Part shown: positions 7,737 to 14,946 of the stretch, piece after piece | Layout: every line of letters starts with the position of its first letter | Position numbering within the stretch: position 1 is the stretch's first letter | Assembly: GCA_001792305.1 (NCBI GenBank) | Contig: MGGH01000029.1 | Span: 1 to 32,543 of the forward strand | Origin: Candidatus Woesebacteria bacterium RIFCSPHIGHO2_01_FULL_39_23 | GTDB lineage: Bacteria > Patescibacteriota > Microgenomatia > UBA8517 | Direction: 5' to 3' | DNA length: 32,543 nt | Notes under the pieces: model-generated | What the model was told of the DNA's origin: nothing | Databases searched by the model: none | Seen by the model: the letters and a program-made list of their open reading frames with translations, nothing else | Translations under genes and position numbers: made by a program

Positions 7737-7745
7737 TGGTATAAT
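7737..7745 (+). promoter_or_regulatory. Extended -10 promoter of tRNA-Thr(GGU)
   Basis: TGGTATAAT ends 9 nt before the mature tRNA start at 7755. It is the same extended element used at def, but here it drives a stable RNA. Confidence 0.65.
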
Positions 7746-7754
7746 TGGCTTCAA

Positions 7755-7826
7755 GCCTAGGTAGTTTAGTGGTAAAACAAACCCTTGGTAAGGGTTAGAG
7801 CGAGGGTTCAATTCCCTCCCTAGGCT
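7755..7826 (+). tRNA. tRNA-Thr (GGU anticodon)
   Basis: Acceptor arms GCCTAGG and CCTAGGC pair perfectly. The D arm TAGTTTAGTGGTAAAAC is short, the anticodon stem AACCC/GGGTT encloses TTGGTAA (GGT), and the T arm is GAGGG-TTCAATT-CCCTC. The discriminator base is T, as in the other Thr tRNA at 5681. CCA is not encoded. Confidence 0.95.
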
Positions 7827-7863
7827 CATAACTCACTTCAAATATCTATCTGCCTCCGGCAGA

Positions 7864-7922
7864 AGAGCGCATTCTTGCCTTACCGCGACTTGCGTCTAAA
7901 GAATGAGGTCTCGAGTTCGATC
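7864..7922 (+). pseudogene. tRNA-Gly(GCC)-like remnant with a 19-nt insertion at the anticodon
   Basis: The segment matches the middle of a bacterial tRNA-Gly: the 3' half of the D stem (AGAGC), anticodon stem CATTC/GAATG, anticodon loop TTGCC...AA, the variable region, and the 5' half of the T arm with loop TTCGATC. Between anticodon base 36 and base 37 there are 19 extra nucleotides (7880-7898). The acceptor stem and the 3' side of the T stem are not recognisable. The 9-mer GCGACTTGC occurs both inside the insertion and just after the remnant (7932-7940). The most likely reading is a broken tRNA copy, perhaps left by an integration event. A spliced intron is unlikely because the acceptor stem is missing. 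Confidence 0.55.
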
Positions 7923-7983
7923 GCGCATCTTGCGACTTGCAAATCCGTAACCGTCGGATAAGCAACAAAGCAAGCTAAGCGAT

Positions 7984-9165
7984 ATGAAATCTACTGATTT
8001 CCTATCCCCGACCCAGGCTCCACGATTAAACAAACGACCGATGTTAGAAGATAAGTTAGAGTTTGAACAACAGTCATTATTGGAGACTTCAATTGCCGGG
8101 TCCATAACCCTTGGGCAGATTGTTGAAAAGGTAGCTGATAATTACGATTTTAGTGGGCTAAAACCAACGTACTTGCATCATCTCCCTCTCGGTTTAGAAG
8201 CGGAAAAATATACCTTCTGGATAGGAGAAAAACCTTATTTGTTAAAAATGAGAGTTTATGATCAATCAGAAATTAAACGTGCAGAATATATAATACAGTC
8301 TACCCATGTTGTGGAAAGAAAGCTGGAAGACGCAGGCGTTCCTATTGTTAAAACAGCACCAACTAAGAACTGGAATTCAAAAATTAATGATTACGATAGG
8401 TTTATTACACTACGGACAGAAACGGCTGCTAGTTCGCCCCTACTTATTGCTGTCTCTATCTCGCCAGTGTTTGTAGGACGCTACCTTGAAAATCCAGATG
8501 TGGTTGACGTGCAAGAGATTACCAGATTTATGGCAAAATTTCACCAGACAGAAGGTTACGGAATCGTGCCGGCAGAGGACAGTTGGTCGCTTTTACGTTT
8601 GACTGAAGCATACGAAAATGATTCGTCAAATGAGAATTTACGCCAGACTTTGAAGACCATAACTCCTGTGGTTAATGAGTTTAGGGTTCTGAAATATCAA
8701 TTTGATATGCCGGAATACTTATACCACTCTTTCACCGGCAGGACATTGGGGAAAAGACAGGGGGTGTTTCCGAAAGCATTTGCTCACGGAGACTTACACC
8801 CGGGGAATATCTTAAAGGGGGCAACTGGCGAGTATCGGATACTAGATTTGGGATGTATGGATTATCAGCCAAGGGTAGTGGATCTGGCAATTTTTTTGGC
8901 ACAAACATGTGCTAATTTTGGGGACACTGAGAAAACTAGAGAACTTTTCCAGGCTAGCATTAAGACATATGAGGAGAATAACGGATTAACAGACCACGAA
9001 AAAAGTGTTTTGCCCCTACTTATTCGCGCCAATTACGCTATGTTTGCTCTGCGTTCAGCAGAACTTCTTCAAGAAAATCCTGACGATCAGGAAATCAGAG
9101 ATTGGCACGAACGATCTATAAAAGGATTAGAGTTTATGCAGATATTAGAGTGGAATCATTCTTAA
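7984..9165 (+). CDS. Phosphotransferase family (APH/choline-kinase-like) protein
   Basis: Enzymes of this kinase-like fold transfer phosphate from ATP to small molecules such as aminoglycosides, choline, homoserine or fructosamines. The 393-residue protein has the family's Brenner motif AHGDLHPGNIL (catalytic Asp and Asn) followed by YRILDLGCMDYQPRVVDLAIFLA, where the DLG-type Asp binds magnesium. The N-lobe carries YTFWIGEKPYLLKMRVYDQ, with a candidate ATP-binding lysine. The substrate cannot be told from sequence, and resistance should not be assumed. No Shine-Dalgarno site or close -10 box supports ATG 7984. A second ATG at 8041 (MLEDKLEFEQQS) is an alternative. It lies just after the tRNA remnant, at the left edge of an accessory stretch. 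Confidence 0.8.
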   Translation: MKSTDFLSPTQAPRLNKRPMLEDKLEFEQQSLLETSIAGSITLGQIVEKVADNYDFSGLKPTYLHHLPLGLEAEKYTFWIGEKPYLLKMRVYDQSEIKRAEYIIQSTHVVERKLEDAGVPIVKTAPTKNWNSKINDYDRFITLRTETAASSPLLIAVSISPVFVGRYLENPDVVDVQEITRFMAKFHQTEGYGIVPAEDSWSLLRLTEAYENDSSNENLRQTLKTITPVVNEFRVLKYQFDMPEYLYHSFTGRTLGKRQGVFPKAFAHGDLHPGNILKGATGEYRILDLGCMDYQPRVVDLAIFLAQTCANFGDTEKTRELFQASIKTYEENNGLTDHEKSVLPLLIRANYAMFALRSAELLQENPDDQEIRDWHERSIKGLEFMQILEWNHS

Positions 9166-9660
9166 AAGAAATTAGGTTTGATTTTCGGATGGTTAACGCT
9201 CCACAAAAGAGCATACTATCAGAACTAAATAAGCTAACCAAAAACGGACTACAAAAACGAGGAAAGATATATCTTCTTGATTCAGTGGTCTACCCTAACT
9301 GATTTGGGATTTCACTGAGGAGACGAAATCACTATTAGGGGGTGTGTCGGCGCCACGTAAAACGTGGCTGGAACGTTTGACGTTCCTCACTGGCGGGTGG
9401 GACAACGACTTTTCTCATTTTCCCTTTCTAATTTTCAAACGGCGCGAAAAATTTTGGGAAGCGAGCCCCGCCGGATGGCGGGGCGAGCACTTCGACTTCG
9501 CTCAGTGTAAACTTCTGCGGAGGCGGCTGCGGCGATTCCTTTTCCCCTTAAACCTTTACCCCGCTAATTGCGAAGCAATTTTGTGGGGCCTTTTCCTCGC
9601 CGCAGCCGCCGACGACGGTAATTTATGGTATGTCAATTTTCAGGAATTTTTGATAAAATA
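9166..9660. other. Intergenic stretch rich in hairpins; possible 36-codon ORF at 9191
   Basis: No convincing gene was found. A short frame (9191-9301) encodes 36 residues ending KIYLLDSVVYPN and could be the end of a decayed gene; it has no ribosome-binding site that I can see. A GATTTC/GAAATC hairpin at about 9309-9330 is followed by the strong hairpin group at 9352-9610. Base composition shifts from AT-rich to GC-rich at about 9340. Confidence 0.4.
9352..9610. repeat. Cluster of strong hairpins, including a 14-bp stem enclosing a second hairpin
   Basis: Two back-to-back hairpins with 7-bp stems and 3-nt loops, GCCACGT/ACGTGGC (9352-9368) and GGAACGT/ACGTTCC (9370-9386), are separated by one base. 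Next is GCCCCGCC/GGCGGGGC (9465-9484) and a GAGC..GCTC palindrome. Last, a perfect 14-bp stem pairs 9522-9535 with 9597-9610 and encloses CCCCGC-AATTGC/GCAATT-..GTGGGG (9559-9588). There is no coding explanation. It could be a structured RNA, a small non-autonomous mobile repeat, or a set of decayed terminators. Confidence 0.6.
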
Positions 9661-9669
9661 AGTCCGAAC

Positions 9670-9832
9670 TTTGTTGTAAAGTTGCTCCCATCCCAGATAA
9701 CGACGTGCTTCAAGTCAACCTTCCATTGCTTGCTTTAGGTTTTTGAGAGTCTCTTCAATAGTCTTTCCCTATCGCTTGAAAAGATAGTAAAGCTCACATA
9801 ACAGCCATACTGGACTTCGTAAGGTATAATAT
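9670..9832 (-). pseudogene. Decayed HicB-like antitoxin gene
   Basis: Reading the minus strand from about 9830, one frame gives PYEVQYGCYVSF. A neighbouring frame gives GKTIEETLKNLKQAMEG, an in-frame TGA at 9717-9715, then LEARRYLG. The middle piece closely resembles the HicB signature GxTxEEALxNxKEAIExYLE, so a frameshift near 9770 and a nonsense codon have broken the gene. HicB antitoxins neutralise the HicA ribonuclease; no hicA is visible nearby. The match rests on short motifs read by eye. Confidence 0.55.
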
Positions 9833-9839
9833 TATAGGT

Positions 9840-10260
9840 CAATGCTGCACCTTGACATATAAATTTAAGTTTTCTGACGGCACTTGAAATGTTTTTTAAA
9901 ATGGCCCGGGAGATTTCCGCTGGGGGCAGTCTGCATCCACGTTCGGATCACCAAATGCGGTGATGGGAACGCTGCAGAACAAAATAATACCAGGATGGAT
10001 CCAGGAAACGGATCAAGGAAACGGTTGTCGGAGTTTCCAATACTACCGATGACTACGAAAAAAGACCGGATCAGCCGTGGTGAGAGAAATCAAACCACTC
10101 AACTTGGGAATCCGCCGAAAAGTTGGAAGACCCAAGAGGCAGTGGTTGCCGCCTGACAAAAAGGCAATCTATCCCGAGCAGTCGGGAGACCGCCGTGGCT
10201 TTATGGCCAATCGAGGCTATAAGGCCCCAAACTTCCCGAAACATCGGGAGGGAGGAAAAG
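9840..10260. other. GC-rich stretch before the 10261 gene; no gene assigned
   Basis: Open frames here (for example 9884-10156) have no recognisable protein features and overlap frames on both strands, as expected by chance in GC-rich DNA. TTGACA at 9854-9859 could be a -35 element, without a convincing partner. Two small hairpins with CCCGA-N4-TCGGG stems lie near 10173-10186 and 10236-10249; the second abuts the ribosome-binding site of the next gene and could limit access to it. Confidence 0.4.
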
Positions 10261-10629
10261 ATGAAAATCGCGTTGATTGCGGTGTTGGTTTTGGTCGCAG
10301 CTGCGGTCCTTTTCTTTTTTGTCGTGGCGCCGATCGTCCGGATCTGCGTCACAAAAGACGGTACGATGTATCAGTGCGATTCTCCTCCGCCGCAACAAAC
10401 CCAGACGTCTGGTGGATCCGGGTCGCCCGGGCAAGCTGAGTCCGATACTCCCACCTGGGTTTGCACCCAGGGAGGGACCGTGGTTTCCACAGTTGACCCG
10501 GTCCTGGACGTGAAGACGATGGAGAATTTCCAGGCGCTCGCGGACGAGTTGAACCGCAAAAACGGAACTTCCTGGTCCCCAGAATACGCCTGGCATCAGC
10601 AGGGCGACTGCGATGAGATCATGAAGTAA
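10261..10629 (+). CDS. Small membrane-anchored or secreted protein in a GC-rich cassette
   Basis: I do not recognise this 122-residue protein. It starts with KIALIAVLVLVAAAVLFFFVVAPIV, a single hydrophobic helix acting as signal anchor, followed by a Cys pair region, a Pro/Gln/Ser/Gly-rich linker (about 45-65) and a C-terminal region with VCTQGG and QQGDCDE that could form disulphides. A GGGAGGGAGG Shine-Dalgarno tract precedes the ATG, and a very strong hairpin follows the stop. The base composition is far richer in G and C than the flanking genes and codons end mostly in G or C, so it appears imported. The second GC-rich gene in this window (27223, minus strand) has the same build: secreted protein, strong Shine-Dalgarno site, strong hairpins at the end. 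Confidence 0.7.
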   Translation: MKIALIAVLVLVAAAVLFFFVVAPIVRICVTKDGTMYQCDSPPPQQTQTSGGSGSPGQAESDTPTWVCTQGGTVVSTVDPVLDVKTMENFQALADELNRKNGTSWSPEYAWHQQGDCDEIMK

Positions 10630-10645
10630 AGCAGTCGCCACACAT

Positions 10646-10730
10646 GGCCGGCGCGCGGGGTCCCAATGGGCATCAGCCAAGGGGAATATTCTCCTTGCCC
10701 ACCCGCGCGCCGGTCGCCTGCGGTCTTTTA
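10646..10730 (+). terminator. Strong terminator-like hairpin after the GC-rich gene
   Basis: A 12-bp GC stem (CCGGCGCGCGGG at 10648-10659 with CCCGCGCGCCGG at 10702-10713), extendable by two pairs, encloses an AAGGGGAATATTCTCCTT palindrome. A short T-rich run, CTTTTATTTG, follows 11 nt later. The T-run is further from the stem than in classical intrinsic terminators. Confidence 0.6.
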
Positions 10731-10828
10731 TTTGTATTTGCGTTTGCGTTTGTGCATTGGGGAGCGAATGCTCAAATTGCGGAGCTTCTCCGCGCCCCCA
10801 TCACCCGAAACGCAAACCTACAAACCTA

Positions 10829-10881
10829 CGATAGACCAATAACCTGTGGAGTGGCCTCACTCCAGAGGCTTTGGTCTATCG
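10829..10881. repeat. Long near-perfect hairpin, 11+3+7 bp
   Basis: CGATAGACCAA (10829-10839) pairs with TTGGTCTATCG (10871-10881). Inside, CCT pairs with AGG and TGGAGTG with CACTCCA around a 4-nt loop. It lies downstream of the minus-strand glycosyltransferase gene and has no T-run in either direction, so it is not an ordinary terminator. Confidence 0.6.
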
Positions 10882-10948
10882 GCTTTCAGGTGCCGTCAGA
10901 GAGCTTAGTAGTTTTTAGTAAAATGGGTTCGATCCCCGACCCAGGATC

Positions 10949-13198
10949 TTATTCTGTCAGGAACTTTTTGTAGCTTTTTATTAATTCGGGTCTTTTAGTC
11001 ACCTTTTCAACCCACCCAGAAATCTCTTTGTCAGCAATATCCTTAAGTCTTTGGTACAAAATCGCATAGAATATTGTAAGCCTCTCTTCAAGAACAGAGC
11101 TTTCAATTACAAAAGACGCTATAGGCTCCATACCTTTTGTGATATTGCTTCTTATGGCTTTGACATTTTTCAAATATTGGTCAATGATATTTTTTCTTTT
11201 CTTCAACTGCTCTAGGCCAAGTTCATTCTGCCACCGGAGTAGATATTGTCTCTTTATATCGGAAAACTTTGGAAGATTGAAAACGCTTAAGTAGTAGATG
11301 TTTGGATAATTCTCGTGAATTCTTCGCAAAATTTGAGAAGATAAATAAATCCCCTCCCAAAAATAACACCATTTTTTATATCGCTTATAGTCAAATAAAT
11401 TTCTTCCCATCATCCACAAAAGGTGCGGATACATTGCTTCAACAGTTTTTACATACCCATGGGCCGATTCATAAGTTGCTTTCCATAAAAAGGGTTTCGA
11501 CTCTCCTGGCTTAGCAATATGATATTTTTCATTATCAAAAGCAATCGGTTGCTCAATACCAAGCTGTTGAACGACGAGATTTGCCAAAGTCGATTTTCCA
11601 GACAAACCTCCCAAAAAAATAAAAAGAGGGTTCTTACTCTTAGGAGAAGTAAGAAATTCTTTTACAAGCTCTAGAGTTACGTAACGAATTTTATTTTCAT
11701 CTGGCAAATGCTTGACAGTGAGGGTGAAAAGTTCATAGTTTGTTAGACCCTCAGCCGGAACTTCAGCGATAATAGATTCTGCAAGACCATAAGCACTCTG
11801 AATCATAATTCCACTGGCAATAAGTTTTCCAGATAAAAGAAGTGGAGAAATAATCCTTAAGATACCATTACTTTTAATAAACCTCTCCGACTCAACTATT
11901 AAATATTTTTTAAGTTGAACTTTAGTGTGAAACTTGCTTTTACCTATCCGAAAATTTTTATTTACAAATCTTTTGTATTCTCTCTTGTTATCTAATAGCT
12001 TCAACAACATAACGGTAGCTTTTTTTAAACTTTCTTGGCTAACCTTTGCCAAACCATTACTATCAAGGGCAACTTTATCCGATATATTAATTACTTCAAA
12101 ACCTTTTGGTTTTACGTCAGTTTTAAATACCGGGTATTCAAGAGTTATTATCGGCTTTTTGGCAAATACAGCCTCTAAAAATTGATTCCCAAATCCTTCC
12201 CATAAACTAGGATATAAAATTGTATCGGCATAAGCATAACAATCCCAAAGCGAGTATTTTTTCATCCCTTTCTCCTTTTGTTCTTCGGAACCAACCAGAT
12301 CCTGCAGCCAACGAATTTCAACTTTTAACCCTTCGGCCTTCTCTTTCAATAATTTGATGTACCCTTTTTCATCTTCAAAATAGTCATTGGGAAGAACTAA
12401 AACAGCCCGCCTATTTCCTTTAGGCTTCAAAAGACGATTTACCCAAGCCGTAAAATCTATCCCTATCTCTATTCCTTTTCTTGGCCTAACACGCGATGCA
12501 ATAAGGAAAACCAATTGTCCGTCAGTGATATTTGCGTCTTTCAGAAAATCTCTATTGCTCTCATCAGGCTTCCATGAATTGCGGCTGAAATCAAAAGTAT
12601 CAGTAATAACTTCCGCTTCGATATCTTGCAGGTTTTTCAGCTTCTTTTGTTCCCAAGTACTCAATACTGTGTGATTGATGTTATCTAACTTCGGAGGAAA
12701 ATATTTTTTAAGAACCTTCTTAATATATTCATTTTTAGTCAGATATTTATTTATTCTAGGCGGGTCCCAATAAAAATCATGATGTATACCAACAGTTTTA
12801 ATCTCTGGATGTTTAAGTAAAAAATTATAAACAGCGATCGTAGCTGGAAGACATACTGGCAGAGAAAAAATATTATGAACAAATAGTAATGTGAATTGTC
12901 GATACCTCCAGAATTCTTCTATCTCTGCTTCTATGTCTCTTACAATTACTGTAACCTTTTTTTTAAGGTCAGAAGACTCACGTTGGTTTGTGCCAAAGGC
13001 TGCCTTCTGAATTTCCTTTATCCTCAAATTATTTTTATAGTCAAAAAAAGGTATTGCCAAATCAGCCCCAGGAGAATTATTATCCGCAATAAGAGAAACC
13101 TCGTGTCCAAGTTGCTTAAGAATCGTGGCTCTTTCGTCGATTTGAAGTGAAACTCCATCAGTTAACCCTACCCTAAAATGCGCTATGCAAATCTTCAT
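10949..13198 (-). CDS. Fusion: GT4-type glycosyltransferase with 2-phosphoglycerate-kinase-like C-terminal part
   Basis: The 749-residue protein has two parts. Residues 1 to about 440 look like a retaining GT-B glycosyltransferase: the N-terminal strand KICIAHFRVGLTDGVSLQ, SRVRPRKGIEIGID near 235-248, and the sugar-nucleotide motif YPSLWEGFGNQFLEAVFAKKP near 329-349. From about 450, SPLLLSGKLIASGIMIQ..AYGLAESIIAEV resembles the ATP-cone-like region before the kinase in archaeal 2-phosphoglycerate kinases. The P-loop follows, LGGLSGKST (529-537), with FDNEKYHI after it. The P-loop is one residue shorter than GxxxxGKS/T, which may affect function. The gene starts 3 nt after the GH13_18 phosphorylase, which in other bacteria can act on glucosylglycerate. 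I infer a role in making or recycling a glycosyl-glycerate or a related phosphorylated compound; the donor and acceptor are not known. Confidence 0.75.
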   Translation of the reverse strand: MKICIAHFRVGLTDGVSLQIDERATILKQLGHEVSLIADNNSPGADLAIPFFDYKNNLRIKEIQKAAFGTNQRESSDLKKKVTVIVRDIEAEIEEFWRYRQFTLLFVHNIFSLPVCLPATIAVYNFLLKHPEIKTVGIHHDFYWDPPRINKYLTKNEYIKKVLKKYFPPKLDNINHTVLSTWEQKKLKNLQDIEAEVITDTFDFSRNSWKPDESNRDFLKDANITDGQLVFLIASRVRPRKGIEIGIDFTAWVNRLLKPKGNRRAVLVLPNDYFEDEKGYIKLLKEKAEGLKVEIRWLQDLVGSEEQKEKGMKKYSLWDCYAYADTILYPSLWEGFGNQFLEAVFAKKPIITLEYPVFKTDVKPKGFEVINISDKVALDSNGLAKVSQESLKKATVMLLKLLDNKREYKRFVNKNFRIGKSKFHTKVQLKKYLIVESERFIKSNGILRIISPLLLSGKLIASGIMIQSAYGLAESIIAEVPAEGLTNYELFTLTVKHLPDENKIRYVTLELVKEFLTSPKSKNPLFIFLGGLSGKSTLANLVVQQLGIEQPIAFDNEKYHIAKPGESKPFLWKATYESAHGYVKTVEAMYPHLLWMMGRNLFDYKRYKKWCYFWEGIYLSSQILRRIHENYPNIYYLSVFNLPKFSDIKRQYLLRWQNELGLEQLKKRKNIIDQYLKNVKAIRSNITKGMEPIASFVIESSVLEERLTIFYAILYQRLKDIADKEISGWVEKVTKRPELIKSYKKFLTE

Positions 13199-13201
13199 AA
13201 A

Positions 13202-14866
13202 TTAAAGAATGTTCCAAGAATAAGAATAAGGATCTAAAGTATAATTCTTGTTTTGATAATGTAAAGATACTTTCTGCTTTGACACATTATGAAGTGCCAA
13301 CACCTTACTTTTCCCTTCTCCTCTTACTATTGCAAACACACGTGGATCAAGATATAAAACCTCTTGTTTTGCATTTGGATGAAAGGCTTTCAAACTTTTT
13401 CTTTTTTCTACAAGATTCATCAATGCATTAAAAATGTTGAATTCTCTGCTGTTTTTGTCAGACAACTTTTCAGATATTTCTTTATAAAAAAGATTTGTAC
13501 GATTTATGTCTCTCCCGTGTTGCGTCGCCTCGTACGCTTTTGTGTCATTCTTTGCCCCAAACAACGACAAATAGTAGACAGCAGGTATCCCAGCAAAAGA
13601 CATGGCAATAGCCCGAGATGTGATAAACTTTCGCAGTTGCAACTCAAACGGCTCTTCTCCATCTTTACTCAATGCCGACCACCAAGTAATGTGCATTTCT
13701 TTTATTTCTTTTCCGCCATCGGGAAGATTGCGATATGAAAATTCTCCGCCGCGATTTTTAACTCCATCAAAAATAATTTGAAGATCATTCTTACCAAGTA
13801 TCCTGCTGGCCGCATACATATTAATACCATCGTGTACATCAAGAATATTAAAAAACGTATTACTCCTAGAATCAGTCTTGAGTCTATCAGTAAACACGCC
13901 TAGTTTTTCTGCTGATTCCGTATAGAATGCCAAAAGAACATGTGGGGCCAGCGCAAAATTATAAACAACATGCGCCTCCTTATTGTTTAAATAAGAAATG
14001 TTTTCCTCAAAGGAAGCTGTTGTCGTTTCAGTAAATATAAGGCTACCACAACTTACTTTATCCATAATTCCCCGGAACAAAGAAACTATCGTATGATTCT
14101 GAGAAAGATGCTTACAAGTCGTGCCAAGTTCTTTCCATAGTCCTCCCACTCCATCAAATCTCAATATTCTCATTCCTTTTTCTAAATAAAATAGATACAC
14201 TCTTATCATCTCCAAGAGGATTTCAGAGTTGTGATAGTTAAGGTCGGCGCGGTCAATAATTCCTCCAGTGCTATATGTAGACCAGAGATAGCGAACACCC
14301 TTTTTAGTATTAAAGGGATTTAAAAGTGGAGTCGTCCTGCCACGTCTGACCATTTTAATTTGCTCATCTGACGGAAGATTGTCTTCTCTAAAAGCGATAA
14401 AAAAGTTTTCGTAACGCGGATCTGACTCCAGGAATTTTTTGAACCAGTAATGCTCGAGTGAAACATGGTTAAGAATAAGGTCTGTCATTAGCCTATACTT
14501 TCGACCGATTGCTTTTACATCACTCCACCAACCAAACTCTTTATTGACTTGAAAGAAATCTGAAGGACAAAACCCACGATCCGACGTCGAAGGATAAAAT
14601 GGCAAAATATGGACGATGCTAAACATGCCTTCGATATATTCTCGTAGAAACTTATTGAGTGTTTTCAAAGTGGGAGTACCACTTTCTTGAAATGAATCCG
14701 CATAGGTAATAAGTGTTATATCCTTCTCATCCCAAAGCGATCTATTTTTACAAATAATTTTAGGTTTTGCTTTGTCGATAATTTTTTGAAGTTTATCAGC
14801 AGTTAGTTCGCCTCTTTCTTTTCCATACAAAGAGATCAGTTTCTGTTTAAATGAATTTCCCTGCAT
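13202..14866 (-). CDS. GH13_18 glycoside phosphorylase (glucosylglycerate/sucrose phosphorylase family)
   Basis: GH13_18 enzymes use phosphate to split an alpha-glucoside, releasing glucose 1-phosphate. The 554-residue protein shows the barrel motifs: DLILNHVS near 129-136, RFDGVGG with the nucleophile Asp238, FTETTT with the acid/base Glu280, and LDVHDG with Asp346. SLWDEKDITLITYADSF and VHILPFYPSTSDRGF match the E. coli YcjM (glucosylglycerate phosphorylase) arrangement better than classical sucrose phosphorylase. Length is the same as YcjM (about 559). An AGGAAGG Shine-Dalgarno site lies 5 nt before the start, so this gene is leadered. TTGACC at about 14908 is a possible -35 element. It is the first gene of a two-gene operon with the glycosyltransferase-kinase fusion. 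Substrate assignment is an inference; sucrose, glucosylglycerol and sucrose 6-phosphate are alternatives. Confidence 0.85.
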   Translation of the reverse strand: MQGNSFKQKLISLYGKERGELTADKLQKIIDKAKPKIICKNRSLWDEKDITLITYADSFQESGTPTLKTLNKFLREYIEGMFSIVHILPFYPSTSDRGFCPSDFFQVNKEFGWWSDVKAIGRKYRLMTDLILNHVSLEHYWFKKFLESDPRYENFFIAFREDNLPSDEQIKMVRRGRTTPLLNPFNTKKGVRYLWSTYSTGGIIDRADLNYHNSEILLEMIRVYLFYLEKGMRILRFDGVGGLWKELGTTCKHLSQNHTIVSLFRGIMDKVSCGSLIFTETTTASFEENISYLNNKEAHVVYNFALAPHVLLAFYTESAEKLGVFTDRLKTDSRSNTFFNILDVHDGINMYAASRILGKNDLQIIFDGVKNRGGEFSYRNLPDGGKEIKEMHITWWSALSKDGEEPFELQLRKFITSRAIAMSFAGIPAVYYLSLFGAKNDTKAYEATQHGRDINRTNLFYKEISEKLSDKNSREFNIFNALMNLVEKRKSLKAFHPNAKQEVLYLDPRVFAIVRGEGKSKVLALHNVSKQKVSLHYQNKNYTLDPYSYSWNIL

Positions 14867-14908
14867 CTTACCTTCCTATGGTAATCAATTATTTGATAAG
14901 GTCAAGAC

Positions 14909-14937
14909 TTGTTTACGTTAGCTCAAAATGTTAAAAT
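14909..14937 (+). promoter_or_regulatory. Promoter of rpmG
   Basis: TTGTTT (14909-14914) and TAAAAT (14932-14937) are 17 bp apart. The -10 box ends 9 nt before the ATG, so the leader is absent or about 2-3 nt. Confidence 0.5.
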
Positions 14938-14946
14938 TGTCCCCAT

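Larger units (their letters stand above)
10630..10948. other. Non-coding stretch between the GC-rich gene and the glycosyltransferase
   Basis: It holds the terminator hairpin (10646-10730), a GC-rich spacer and a long hairpin (10829-10881). GGGTTCGATCCC (10925-10936) near the right edge resembles a tRNA T arm but has no tRNA around it. No gene is supported. Confidence 0.5.

Noticed and set aside
9102-9302. 66-codon frame overlapping the end of the phosphotransferase gene
   Set aside because: Most of it overlaps a conserved gene in another frame. Only the last 36 codons are free, and they show no signals.
9485-9507. CACTTCGACTTCGCTCAGTG palindrome as a specific operator
   Set aside because: Very similar short palindromes occur as common repeats in many bacterial genomes, so a specific role is not supported.
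9884-10156. 90-codon open frame before the GC-rich gene
   Set aside because: No family, no ribosome-binding site, and similar-length frames exist on both strands, as expected in GC-rich DNA.
10201-10680. 159-codon minus-strand open frame across the GC-rich gene
   Set aside because: The plus-strand gene has a signal anchor, a good Shine-Dalgarno site and a terminator. The minus frame is Arg/His-rich and starts inside the terminator stem.
8004-10945. The 14-nt direct repeat taken as firm attachment sites
   Set aside because: In 32 kb one or two repeats of this length are expected by chance, one copy lies inside a gene, and no integrase is present.
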